A stretch of DNA of 64,000 nt, taken from contig NC_061127.1 in NCBI RefSeq assembly GCF_905220365.1, positions 2,418,001 to 2,482,000 of the forward strand, in the 5' to 3' direction. Made by a program: the position numbers and the translations under genes. Below, piece after piece: positions 10,001 to 18,659 of the stretch; within the stretch, counting starts at the first letter, position 1, and every line of letters begins with the position of its first letter. This DNA is from Vanessa cardui (lineage: Eukaryota; Arthropoda; Insecta; Lepidoptera; Nymphalidae). Under the pieces are notes generated by a model, which searched no databases, was not told where the DNA came from, and saw nothing but the letters and a program-made list of their open reading frames with translations.

Positions 10001-12899
10001 TTTTTACATTTAATGTTTTTGGTGGGGATTTAGCCAATGTTTGGCACCAAAAGACATCAACTTCTACGCCCGTCAACTGATTGTCTTAACATTGGTAGTA
10101 CGTTTGCCGGATTTTCTCAAAAATGTTATAGCTACAATATAATTATACACCAATATTAATTACACATATAGATTGTTTAGTGAACTTGTCATAAGCCGAT
10201 TAATGCATAATGTCATGGTAATTGTCCAATGAAATTACAATTGAACTGAAATTGGTATCTGATATAGTACGAAATTGTGAGGATTGAGAAAATTCTCCGC
10301 AAGTATAATCAATCAATGGTAAATACAATATCATAATCATAATGACCCCAATTGCTATAATGCTTACATCTCTCTCATAAAGAAAATTGTTATGTTTTTA
10401 CGTAACAAAGTTTATTTTCAGTTCATTTTTGTTTCAGGTTTATTAAAATCCGAAAATGAAGGGAACGACAATTTTTCACCCACAGAGAACACCTTTAAGC
10501 CTAAAACTCAACAAAGGCGTGAGTCGCGTTTTAATTACGTCTTCGTTTTGTTGTAAATCATTTATGAAAACAACCGTAGAAGTTTTATCTCATAATGGAA
10601 AAAAACATCCTTATTTTTTTGACTAACGTTCAGTAGATATTTACCCATTGCTAACCTTTATATATATATGGGTTATAATTTACAACTAATCATTATAATA
10701 TAATTTTACTCGTAAATAGTTTATGGCTAGCTATTTGAGTGAGTTTTTTTTATATGATTTATTCGTGAGACAAATTTTATTAGTATTGACAATTCCGCTA
10801 TGAGAAACATTAAAAACGCTAGCTTGCCCTTTGTTTCGAATTGATAGTAGTACAAAATATTTCATTTTCATATTGTGTAGTCTGAGTTGATTAAAAATCA
10901 TGAATGGTATAATCCAGGCAAACTAAACTAGCATAGTTTGAATGGCACTAACTGATTTTATTATAACATTTTTTTTGTATAGAATGGACCCAAAAGGATT
11001 TGGCCAGTCAAGTGTTTATTTTCTTCGCCGCCGGATATGAGAGTTCCGCTACTGCCCTCGTCATGTGCGTCCACGAATTAGCTCTCAACCCAGATGTTCA
11101 AGAAAAATTATACCAGGAGATCAGGAGCTTCAAAGAGGAACACGGAGATTTAACGTATGAAAATATAAACGCTCTGAAATATCTTGACTGCGTTTTGAGC
11201 GGTAAGTACGCAATATAAGTTCACCGAGAATTATCTAATGATTTGAATAGTAAGAAACTTGGCTGAAAAAATCCTTGATGATGTCCTTGATTCCGGTAAG
11301 TACATATTCCTAATCTCTTTTAACTCATAACCTCATACATGCACCTTTTAAGTTGTAAAGAAACTACGGTAAATTTTGAACACGTATGACTCAGTAAAAT
11401 GTATTGAATTATAGAAACCTCTAGAAAGTGGGCAGCTGCTCTTATAATGGATAGAGTATGCAATAAAGATTACGAGTTGCCTCCGCCGAGGGAAGGCGCA
11501 AAGCCAGTGCATGTAAGTCTTTTCCATCTTAATATATACATATACTAACGGCGGTTTTCTTTTATTTTAAATGATAAAACATTAATTGCCAGTAATAAGA
11601 AGTTAGGCAGATTATAATGCAGGAGATTCAGACTTTTTTCAGAATATTGCCATATTCTAAATTTAATTGAAATGTCTCTTTGTTCTAATGTATTTGTCAC
11701 CGTAAGATTACAAAAGTCGTTAGATTATAATCTGTCTCGTCAGATTGAAAACTGTCAAATTGTTAACTGTCGCAAGCTCTTCCTGATTAGTCTTATTTAT
11801 TATAAGCGCTACGAATCATATGTCACCGTTCATAATGTTTAGACAGTTTACAATCTGACGAGACAGAACGTAATCTAACAAATTTTGTAATCTTACGGTG
11901 CCATCGCAACAAAATACTTTATGCAACTTTACTTACAACCAGTATCGCAACGACGAAAATTCTTTAATAACCCTCAAATTCTACGTATTTAAGAAGTATT
12001 AATACAAATAATGGTCACAGCTGAAACCTGGAGACATTGTCTACAATCTTGTGAACTCAATCCACATGGACCCACAATATCACCCAAATCCTGAGAAATT
12101 TGACCCGGAAAGATTCTCTGAAGAGAACAAACACAAAATCAAGCCATTTACATACATGCCTTTTGGAATGGGACCCAGAAATTGTATCGGTAAGAAATAA
12201 TTCATAAAAAGTCTATAGTAATTAATGTTCTGAATGTATATCATTTTGTATTTTGACAACAATTCATATGGTTTCTAATTACAACAACAGCCTGCAAATT
12301 TCCCACTGCTGGGCTAAGGCCTCCTCTATCTTCGAGGAGAAGATTTGGAACATATTCCACCACGTTATTCCAAAGCGGGTTGGTGGGATACACATGTGGC
12401 AGAATTTCTATTAAATTAGACAATTGCAGGTTTTCCTTCATCGCCAAGCATTAAATTAATAATAAACACAAATTAAGCATATAAATATTCAATGGTGCTT
12501 GCCTGGGTTTAAGCCCGCAACCATCGTTTAAGATGCACCCGTCCTAACCACTTGCCCATCTCGACTTTGTTATAGATAATACTGTTTCTAAGTTAAAATA
12601 TTATTACTCAATCATACAGCACACTCCGTTATGTGTACGATGTGAAGAAATGGCCTTAGAAAATATTGATCGCTTTTGTCCAAAAATGGCTTAGGTACTT
12701 ATTAGGTAATTAAAAAATTGTTTTTATTCCAGGTTCTAGATTCGCTTTGCTAGAGTTAAAGGTCTTGATGTACCACCTCATACTGAACTTCAAGGTATTG
12801 AAATGCTCGAAGACCACCGATCCCATTGAGTTGCAACCTCATGAATTTAATATTAAACCGAAAGGTGGTTCCTGGGTGAAACTAGACGCTAGGACATGA
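1001..12899 (+). CDS. Cytochrome P450, CYP3 clan, CYP9-like; nine exons, 5' exon(s) missing
   Basis: A heme-thiolate monooxygenase, expected on the ER membrane with NADPH-P450 reductase; CYP9 proteins of moths and butterflies often oxidise plant toxins and insecticides. Exons: 1001-1164, 1428-1544, 7822-8027, 8695-8830, 10438-10518, 10983-11201, 11415-11512, 12021-12189, 12733-12899. All join in phase across GT-AG introns and give about 452 codons ending in TGA. Visible motifs: helix C WHDMRTTLSPAFTGSKMR, helix I AAGYESSAT, helix K ETSR (ExxR), FDPERF, and the heme loop PFGMGPRNCIG with its cysteine ligand. CYP9 proteins are usually about 530 residues, so the membrane anchor and roughly 75-80 residues are absent; the first exon needs an acceptor at 999-1000 and must lie upstream. 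Oddities: serine replaces the usual threonine in helix I, and alanine follows RKW after ExxR. No stops or frameshifts. P450 identity is secure; CYP9 rather than a sister family is likely. Confidence 0.93.
3250..4330 (-). mobile_element. Decayed Jockey-like LINE in P450 intron 2
   Basis: On the minus strand, 4170-4285 reads as a broken reverse-transcriptase core (IFGPIIFLIYTNHLPQF, then LFLADDTYFIF, with the ADD catalytic box at 4179-4187). Further down, 3440-3700 aligns base by base with the C-terminal end of the better-preserved LINE copies at 13272-13862 and 20446-21193. Frames are interrupted many times, so this is an old, dead copy. One copy or two adjacent ones cannot be told by eye. Confidence 0.6.
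4569..4710. mobile_element. 142-bp MITE with TA duplication, Tc1/mariner-like
   Basis: Terminal inverted repeats start CAGTCAGAGTAAGAAAA on the left and CAGTCGGAGTAAGAAAA on the right (reverse complement), about 20 bp with one mismatch. TA dinucleotides flank both ends (4567-4568, 4711-4712), the target duplication of Tc1/mariner transposases. No coding capacity. It lies in P450 intron 2. Confidence 0.75.
4873..4925. repeat. Dispersed repeat shared with 12605-12705
   Basis: The segment around TTTGGACAAAAGCGATCAAT and TCTAAGGCCATTTCTT recurs inverted at 12648-12700 with only a few differences. Both copies lie in P450 introns. The parent element is not recognised. Confidence 0.6.
5876..5935 (-). 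repeat. Fragment of a LINE 3' end (family L3)
   Basis: The words GTAGATTCTACTGAGAAGA and GGCAAGAAACT match the L3 3'-end copies at 25095-25400 and 52410-52670. Short and decayed. Confidence 0.5.
6198..6977. mobile_element. Non-coding element bounded by AACCGACTTCAAA / TTTGAAGTCGG
   Basis: Begins AACCGACTTCAAAAAAGGAG and ends with TTTGAAGTCGGTGTTAT, the inverted end. A second copy with the same ends lies at 38529-39842. After the left end both carry a polypyrimidine stretch and a 'GGACCGATTTTTAAA'-type segment. No ORF. The right end of this copy is itself a large palindrome (6771-6977). The class is uncertain: a TIR or foldback element is likely. Confidence 0.55.
6771..6977. repeat. Near-perfect 80-bp inverted repeat
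   Basis: Left arm 6771-6850 and right arm 6899-6977 are reverse complements with about two mismatches and one single-base indel, around a spacer of about 48 bp. Both arms contain ACCGACTTCAAAGTGATCAC. Transcription would give a long hairpin. Confidence 0.85.
7148..7441 (-). mobile_element. SINE family B, split by a SINE A insertion
   Basis: Minus-oriented copy: CCTTGGGAGTTAAGATGTTT, then TCAAACCAACAAACCATACC, resuming after the insertion as GATAAGTAGGTGG to GCCACCAAGTA. It is interrupted at 7267-7378 and the insertion is flanked by the duplicated GAAATATCTGAT. Family B consensus was read from the fuller copies at 14625-14918, 35945-36229 and 58473-58765. Confidence 0.8.
7267..7378 (+). mobile_element. 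5'-truncated SINE family A with 12-bp target duplication
   Basis: Contains CCAACCCGCATTGGAACAG, GGAATATGTTCCAAACC, AGAGGAGGCC and GCCCAGCAGTGGGAATTTAC, ending CAGGCTGTTGTTGTTGTT. The duplicated target GAAATATCTGAT is at 7255-7266 and 7379-7390. Only the tail half is present. It is inserted in a SINE B copy, so it is the younger of the two. Confidence 0.88.
8268..8440 (-). mobile_element. SINE family B fragment in P450 intron 3
   Basis: Minus-oriented: TTATGTATCTTGTGCCTG, CAAACCGGAACACAACAATA, GATGAGTGGATGGTACC, CAGACGGGTTTGCACAAA, CCCTACCAGCAAAGT. The 3' half of the family is missing. Confidence 0.8.
9170..9222. repeat. Hairpin: 23-bp arms, 7-nt loop
   Basis: Left arm 9170-9192 (CCCGTTTTGCTCAAGAC...) pairs with 9200-9222 (...GAGCAAAACGGG) at 21 of 23 positions around TTGCCCC. 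More GC-rich than its surroundings. It lies in P450 intron 4; probably the centre of a small foldback or MITE. Confidence 0.8.
11698..11900. mobile_element. 203-bp MITE with about 55-bp inverted ends
   Basis: Begins CACCGTAAGATTACAAAA and ends TTTTGTAATCTTACGGTG. The complementarity continues inward through GTCTCGTCAGATTG / CAATCTGACGAGAC. Inside, the stretch GTCGCAAGCTCTTCCTGATT recurs inverted in the related element at 17930-18415. It lies in P450 intron 7. No convincing target duplication seen. Confidence 0.8.
12281..12565 (-). mobile_element. SINE family A, near full length, in P450 intron 8
   Basis: Reading backwards: tail (GTT)n as ACAACAACAG, then CCCACTGCTGGGCTAAGGCC, CACATGTGGCAGAATTTC, TGCTTGCCTGGGTTT, and a tRNA-like head ending CTTGCCCATCTCGAC. 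The head carries polymerase III-like A (TGGCNNAGTGG) and B (GGGTTCAAACC-type) boxes, somewhat mutated here. Confidence 0.88.
12605..12705. repeat. Dispersed repeat, inverted partner of 4873-4925
   Basis: CACACTCCGTTATGTGTACG followed by GAAGAAATGGCCTTAGAAAA and GATCGCTTTTGTCCAAAAAT. The second half matches 4873-4925 in inverted orientation. Confidence 0.55.
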
Positions 12900-13081
12900 T
12901 TGATTCCTTTGATACTTCAACGTTAAAGGTTTAATAATCCTCTGAGTATTTTAGAAGACTCAGGATTAAAAATTAAAACTTATTTAATATATGAACATTA
13001 TTTTTGATTTATCTTCTAAAATTATCTTTTTGTTTCCAATTTCATTAAGTTGGATATTGTATTGACCTATTACAAATATGC

Positions 13082-13087
13082 AATAAA
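13082..13087 (+). terminator. Candidate polyadenylation signal of the P450 gene
   Basis: AATAAA about 180 bases after the P450 stop codon and before the first downstream retroposon, the expected place for 3'-end formation. Positional inference only. Confidence 0.5.
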
Positions 13088-13139
13088 AAAATGTATAATA
13101 TTATTGTTTTATTTTAAAAGTATTTCATTTGATTAATCG

Positions 13140-13262
13140 CAGTTCGACTGCGGAGCTAAGGCAACCTTGTTGCCTCAATGTTTGTTAGAAGATTCACATG
13201 TGGCAAATTGACAAGTAATTCATGAAGGTTTCCTCACGATATTTTCATTTACGAAATTCAGA
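13140..13262 (-). mobile_element. Degraded SINE family A fragment
   Basis: CACATGTGGCAAATTGACAA and GGTTTCCTCACGATATTTTC match the middle of family A. The ends are not recoverable. Confidence 0.5.
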
Positions 13263-13271
13263 GGTACTTGT

Positions 13272-13862
13272 TTTAAGTTCAAACTCAAATTCCTTTATTC
13301 AATATAGAAGCATTACACTTACTTATTGATTGTCAAATAAACACTACCACCGGTTCGGAAAAAGGAACACCCTGACCCGAGAAGAACCGGCGAAAGAAAC
13401 TCAGCGGGTCTTTTTTTTGTTATTTTTTTTTTTGTCAAATTAATAAGATACATAGTAGTATATGATTAGAAATAGCCAGGAGGCGATCGTTTCATTCCCA
13501 ATGTGTGCTATCAAACATAAACTCGCTAATTGTGTAGTAACCTTTTGCACACAAGCGTTCCTTAACATTTTTTTAAATTTGGCAAGAGAAGCATTTTGAA
13601 CGGTTTCTGGGATCCTGTTGTAGAAGCGTATACATTGCCCCACAAAATAGTTACTGACTCTATGCAGTCGAGTAACAGGAGTAACAAGATTGTGTTTGTT
13701 CCTTGTACCAATGTTATGAGAATCACATTTTCTCACAAAAACATTAATATTTTTCCGTACATACAAAACATTAGAAAAAATGTATTGAGAAGCAACAGTC
13801 AATATCTTAATTTCTTTAAATTTATACCTTAATGTTCGCAATCTTTGCTTAGGATTCATGTT
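13272..13862 (-). mobile_element. 5'-truncated Jockey-like LINE (C-terminal part of ORF2 plus 3' UTR)
   Basis: A 139-codon frame (13859-13440, minus) holds KFKEIKILTVASQYIF, then TRNKHNLVTPVTRL, FVGQCIRFYNRIPE and a C-terminal tail. This is the region after the reverse-transcriptase domain of Jockey-type LINEs. The 3' UTR carries GAAACTCAGCGGGTC on the complementary plus strand and ends in a GAGTTTGAACTTAAAAC-like tail. The 139-codon stretch is uninterrupted. Same family as 20446-21193 and the decayed copy at 3250-4330. It follows the P450 by about 370 bp. Confidence 0.82.
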
Positions 13863-13977
13863 ACCTGACCCATATAGAATAATATTCTTTACTTATATAT
13901 AATAGCTTATTACTATGGCTTAAGAATTACAGAAAGATAATAACAAAGTATATCTATCTATATGATAAAAATGGGGT

Positions 13978-14275
13978 GGCTGTTTGTAATATTAAAATAT
14001 CCCTTTTTACTCAATGCATATTTAAATATACACGGTATATACACCAAAATAACATTTTTTACAATTGTTGCTTGTTTGTTTGTATGTCTGTCTGTTCCGG
14101 CTAATCTCTGGAACGGCTGGACCGATGTTGACGGGACTTTCACTGGCAGATAACTGTTACAATAAGGGGTAACTTAGACTACAATACCTTGTACTCGTTT
14201 GAATTTACCAAAAAAAATATTTTTGGTAAATTCAAATGAGTACAAGGTTGCGCACACAGCTAGTATAATAATAAA
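13978..14275 (+). repeat. Dispersed repeat E (CTGGAACGGCTGGACCGATG type)
   Basis: Contains TCTGGAACGGCTGGACCGAT, GACGGGACTTTCACTGGCAG and AGATAACTG, ending GCACACAGCTAGTA. Parallel copies lie at 36811-37062 and (partial) 44975-45100. These look like the 3' end of a LINE; no frame is kept. It contains the hairpin at 14187-14247. Confidence 0.7.
14187..14247. repeat. 61-bp near-perfect palindrome
   Basis: CCTTGTACTCGTTTGAATTT at the left is mirrored by AAATTCAAATGAGTACAAGG at the right, with about 28-bp arms, one mismatch and a very short A/T centre. Repeat E at 36811 carries only one arm (CGTGTACAAGG), so the palindrome arose in this copy. Confidence 0.9.
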
Positions 14276-14584
14276 ACTCTGTAGATGGTTTAAATATGCC
14301 AATAAAAATCCAAATTAACCCATTCCAAATGTAGAGCATAACAAACGAGTACTCATTATCTTACTGAAACACGAATATTTCCTCGTTGTAAATCACCATA
14401 ATATCCCAAGGGATACAAATTTTCAAGGAAAATGGAATTAAAATGCTCACACATACATTGTTACATGTTCAACTTTTACTGCAATACATACATAATTAGC
14501 TCATTTTGAACATGATTTATCCCCATCACATCGTTATGTAATACTGTACTCATTAACTTCTACAAAATTAAAATAAAATTAAAA

Positions 14585-15035
14585 TCTATATTAATATCAT
14601 AAATGTGAAAGTAACTCTGTATGTCTTTTTTTATGGTATAGGTTGGCGGACGAGCAGATAGGGCACCTGATGGTAAGTGGTCACCATCACCCATAGACAA
14701 TGAAGCTGTAAGAAATATTAACTAATCCTTACATCGTCAATGTGCCACCAACCTTGGGAACTAAGGTGCTATGTCCCTTGTGCCTGTAGTTACACTGGCT
14801 CACTCACCCTTCAAACCGGAACACAACAATACTGAGTACTGTTATTTGGCGGTAGAATAACTGATGAGTGGGTGGTACCTACCCAGACGGGCTTGCACAA
14901 AGCCCTACCACCAAGTAAGTATGTTTGTTACGCTTTCACGATCAACCCGCTGAACCGAATTAAAGGACAAAAGATATTTTTTTTGCCTAGCACATGACAA
15001 CCAACATCCTAAAACGCGTGCAAAGCCGTGGGTGA
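14585..15035 (+). repeat. RTE-like LINE tail repeat, split by SINE B
   Basis: The left part is CTATATTAATATCATAAATG plus TGAAAGTAACTCTGTATGT; the right part resumes at 14919 with GTATGTTTGTTACGCTTTCA and AACCCGCTGAACCGAATT, ending AAAGCCGTGGGTGACTA. Similar tails lie at 27664-27860 and 55735-55895. Interrupted by SINE B at 14625-14918 with the duplicated GTATGT. Confidence 0.7.
14625..14918 (-). mobile_element. Full-length SINE family B with 6-bp duplication
   Basis: Reads backwards from TTTTTTTATGGTATAGGTTG through GGTAAGTGGTCACCATCACC, ACCAACCTTGGGAACTAAGG, TTCAAACCGGAACACAACAA and GATGAGTGGGTGGTACCTAC to GCCCTACCACCAA. GTATGT flanks it at 14619-14624 and 14919-14924. One of the best reference copies of the family. 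Confidence 0.88.
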
Positions 15036-15231
15036 CTAATAGTTATCAATATACCTATTACAAGTTTTTTTTCGTATCTCACCAGTGAAGTGTTTATAAT
15101 GGTCTTACCTTGATACTCTATTTTATTCAAGTGTCATAACTATCGGTGTTAAAATCGCATATCACTTTCTAAGCTGGTAGTGTATTACAAAATGTTTAGA
15201 ATATACGATAAAATATCGTATCGAGCTCTGT

Positions 15232-15295
15232 TTTTTTTTATGAGATAGGTGGCAAACGAGCAGGAGGCTCACCTGATGGAAAGTGACTACCACTT
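15232..15295 (+). repeat. Dispersed repeat D fragment
   Basis: TTTTTTTATGAGATAGGTGG, then CAAACGAGCAGGAGGCTCAC and CTGATGGAAAGTGACTACCA. The same words occur at 41843-41890 and 63592-63760. A widespread lepidopteran retroposon end; exact family not recognised. A short frame that begins here is repeat-derived. Confidence 0.65.
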
Positions 15296-15499
15296 TAAGA
15301 AAGTAAAAATTAAGTTACGCAAAAGACTTTACCGCCGAGGTAGCAGTGATTGTAAATGTGTCAAGGTGTTAAAGGAAATATTCGTGAAAAATATGCATTT
15401 ACTGGGTAAAAAATCTCGCGCTAAACACCTCATAGGCAGCAATAGAGATGAGTACAAGAAAATAGATAAATTTTAATCATATTTCAAGTATATATTTTC

Positions 15500-17350
15500 G
15501 AAGTATATCGAAGTATATATTTTCTGGTACGCAGAGAGGAAAAGTCGAGACGTTTGCCGACACTTCTTACGTGTACAGTATAAGGCTTCACATACTTGGC
15601 GTTTGACACATGCCAAATAAAAGTATAATTACTCTATACAAACACAATATCCCTAGGTGAAAGTGCTAGTATATTCGAAATCATGGAGGATCAAAAGATT
15701 ATGGCATATTATATTACTTTTCAACGAAATTATACGAAAAAGTAAACATCAGTAATACAATAAATACAAAATAACACGATATAAAGTATATAATACTTAA
15801 CCAAAATACTATTATATATTTTCGTTTTAATTTGCGCACAAAACAGACAACAACGTTGTTAAGGCCGTAACTGGCAAACACACAAACAAATACAGACAGA
15901 CACCGATATAAACAGACTCGTGTTTGTTGTTTCGTGTTCGCTATTTACCTTTGTTTGCCAAACGAGGAGTTTCTAAGACATGCCAGTACAAGTCTCTTAT
16001 TAAAAAGAGTTCCAAATATATTCCATAAAAGAAGGTGCCCTTGATATATTTGTATGTTCTTCTACCTCGTCAGCAAACTCACACATAACAATTAATGTAA
16101 TTGAAGTGCGTAAAAATATGATGCACACACACATTCGTCAATTTTAGTCGCTGTGTTTATATTGCGTACATTTGGCAGGCTTTCAACGTGTTTTTAGAAC
16201 AAGCACATTTTAACTTGCCGCGGGAACTCGTTAAGGGTAACCACCAATACCTACTATATTTTTCATTCTGTTGTTTTCTTCAGTAAATGTGTAATAATAT
16301 ATAACCTTTTTCTCTTTAGATTAATCCGAAAATAAAATCAAAGATTATAAACATATTTATTAAAGTTTGTGTTACTGAACATCAGATATTTTCATCGTAA
16401 ACCGTAAAGAAAATTCTCACACTAAAATTATAGATAAAACATCAAGTCACAAACATCATGAAATATACGATATCAATTATTTTAACTTAATCGATAGAAC
16501 TCAATGCTATATAAACTAAAATTTGAGCTTTATAATTACTTGTCCGTACACCGAATAAATATAAATTCTATAAGAGTATGTAGAAATAGCTTAAAACAAT
16601 ATGTGGTAGGTAATCACTGATCTTCAAGGCCGAGGAAATAAATAGTTACTACGGTCATTATTGGCAGAATCTTCATTGCAAATCGATGGAGGCGTGTAGA
16701 CAATTAAAAAAGTTTGTAAAATGATGTCCTAGTGAGAGCCTGTTTGAATAAAGTATATTTTTTTATTTGAATCAACATCTAAAAATGTCTATCTGAATTT
16801 GTGTTTAATAAGAATAATATTATATAAATAAGTTCGTTTTCAAATTTCTCTAATTCATAAACTTTGTAAAGTTCTTGATGAGAAATGAATAACCAAAAAA
16901 GTATATAAAACTTTCAAAGAAATATGTATTTGTAGAACTTGGCGATAGGACGATTCTGGTATATAAGTAAATACATGGGCACCCTATAGCGGTCGGTGTG
17001 CAATTTGTGAGTTATTTTAATGTTAATTCAGTGCCGGCAGACGACCGCAGACCATAAATTCCCGTTGTCACCGCTTTGTTGCCTCTTTAATAATACCCTC
17101 TGCTTATTTAAAAGCTTAGCAGAATCGTGTAAGAAAATTTCTTTACATTTTTTTCATAATATTATTTCAATATATTTTCTTTAAAAATTCATTTTACGTT
17201 TATTTATCATTAATAAAATTTATTGCTGTGCAGTTTTTAAGCAACACGTTCACGAGTAATGAATGAAATATATTCTTTACTTTTTTCCTTATTCCAGTAT
17301 ATCCTTAGCGGTATTTGGAAACTTATAATAATAGTATATAATATATAATG
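15500..17350. other. AT-rich stretch without a supported gene
   Basis: No coding frame with recognisable composition. Around 16695-16770 the words TTTGAATAAAGTATATTTTT match the 3' tail of LINE family L3 (plus strand). 15480-15530 has short tandem AAGTATATATTTTC-like repeats. Confidence 0.45.
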
Positions 17351-17352
17351 TA

Positions 17353-17512
17353 ATAAATATTGGACAGCATCACATACATTATTCCGATCTCAATGTAAAT
17401 AGCTAAAGCACTTGTTTCATGGAAAATCAGAAATATCAACGGTACCACAAAAACCCAGGCCCAAGACAACGTAGAAAACTAATGAACTTTTTTACATCGA
17501 CTCGTGTGATAT
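17353..17512 (-). mobile_element. SINE family C, truncated
   Basis: GACAGCATCACATACATTAT, CAATGTAAATAGCTAAAGCA, TATCAACGGTACCACAAAAA and CCAAGACAACGTAGAAAACT match the copy at 18446-18655 throughout. The tRNA-like head is missing here. Confidence 0.75.
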
Positions 17513-17929
17513 ATTATTCTATTCATATTACAATTTATGTATTGCCCCGTTAACAGTTGAGCCACTTGGAACTTGGAGTAATAGTTCGAAAATCTTCACT
17601 ACTACTTCAAAGTCCAAGTTCATCAATAACACCTCAAATATCGGAATTGCGATTTAACGGAGAGTTGTTGTTATCATGCTTGCCCCAATTCCATGTCATG
17701 TCATGATTTTTATAGTAACTATATTTAGCGTAGTACAGGTACGTTAAGTACGTTGATTGGTTGAACGTTATGTGCCTCCCGCTGCCCCGTAATCCGCCAT
17801 ATTATTTCACCATAAAATTGCAAATACCGTTAAACTATCTATTTCACGTTTATTCAATTTGCAATGAAATATAAACGTATTCGATAGTTCATAATATTTC
17901 GGTTAGTTTCGGTTAGAGATTTTATAATT

Positions 17930-18415
17930 TAACTGAAATTTACTTCGATAGATTGTAAACCACCGAATAATAACGGCATATGATTGGTCGTTCCTACAAT
18001 AAGGTCGGCCAATCAGGAAGAGCTTTCGACAGTTGACAATTTGACGCAGGACAGATTGTAATCTTTTTTTTTTCGCTGGAAAAACGCTTTACGCGCTTCC
18101 CCCACGTGATGGAAAGTGGGGGGGGGCACTCCCCGGTTTCCTGGACGCTGAGTGCACCCAGGTCCGCCGGGTTTACCCACTAAAAAACCAGCGGTACCCT
18201 CTCCGTCTTTCGGCGGGCGCCACGCGATCGCATACGCATGCTACCGTGACAGGACAGATTGTAATCTGACTTAAATTCGACAGATTACAATATAGCGCAA
18301 GATAATACGTTAATTTGCAATCATATTTCACAGGTTTGACCTATTACAATCCGACGAGACGTAATCTATCGAAATATTGTGACAATTGTAATGTGACGAA
18401 TTTTGTAATGTTGTC
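17930..18415. mobile_element. MITE related to 11698-11900, interrupted by a retroposon
   Basis: AATCAGGAAGAGCTTTCGAC followed by AGTTGACAATTTGACG is the inverse of the interior of the MITE at 11698-11900. The right part has CCGACGAGACGTAATCTATC and GACGAATTTTGTAATG, matching its inverted end. The element is larger and more diverged, and is split by the insertion at 18065-18249. Outer limits are approximate. Confidence 0.6.
18065..18249 (-). mobile_element. 185-bp GC-rich retroposon end with 18-bp target duplication
   Basis: Starts with a poly(T) run, then CGCTGGAAAAACGCTTTACG, GTGATGGAAAGTGGG with a nine-base G run, GCACTCCCCGGTTTCCTGG, and ends ACGCATGCTACCGTGA. CAGGACAGATTGTAATCT is repeated at 18047-18064 and 18250-18267. 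Poly(T) at the left means a minus-oriented poly(A)-tailed insertion. It is far richer in GC than its surroundings. No ORF; probably the 3' end of a LINE or a SINE. Confidence 0.85.
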
Positions 18416-18445
18416 TTCGTTTTAACATATTTTTTTTTAATAATA

Positions 18446-18655
18446 TGAGAGAACATCACACACATTACGCCGATCCCAATGTAAGTAGCTTAAACACTTG
18501 TGTTATGGAAAATCAGAAGTAACGACGGTACCACAAACACCCAGACCCAAGACAACATAGAAAACTATTAATAATCTACATCGACCTCGGAGTAGAGTAC
18601 CTATGAAAACCGGTGTACACACCACTCAACCATGGAGGTCGTCTATAAATCATTA
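18446..18655 (-). mobile_element. SINE family C with tRNA-like head
   Basis: CATCACACACATTACGCCGA, AATGTAAGTAGCTTAAACAC, AAGTAACGACGGTACCACAA, then ACCTCGGAGTAGAGTACCTA, AAAACCGGTGTACACACCAC and CATGGAGGTCGTC. The last part, read on the minus strand, is the tRNA-like head. The segment expected to carry the B-box region between CATCGA and CCTCGG is shortened. Confidence 0.75.
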
Positions 18656-18659
18656 TAGA

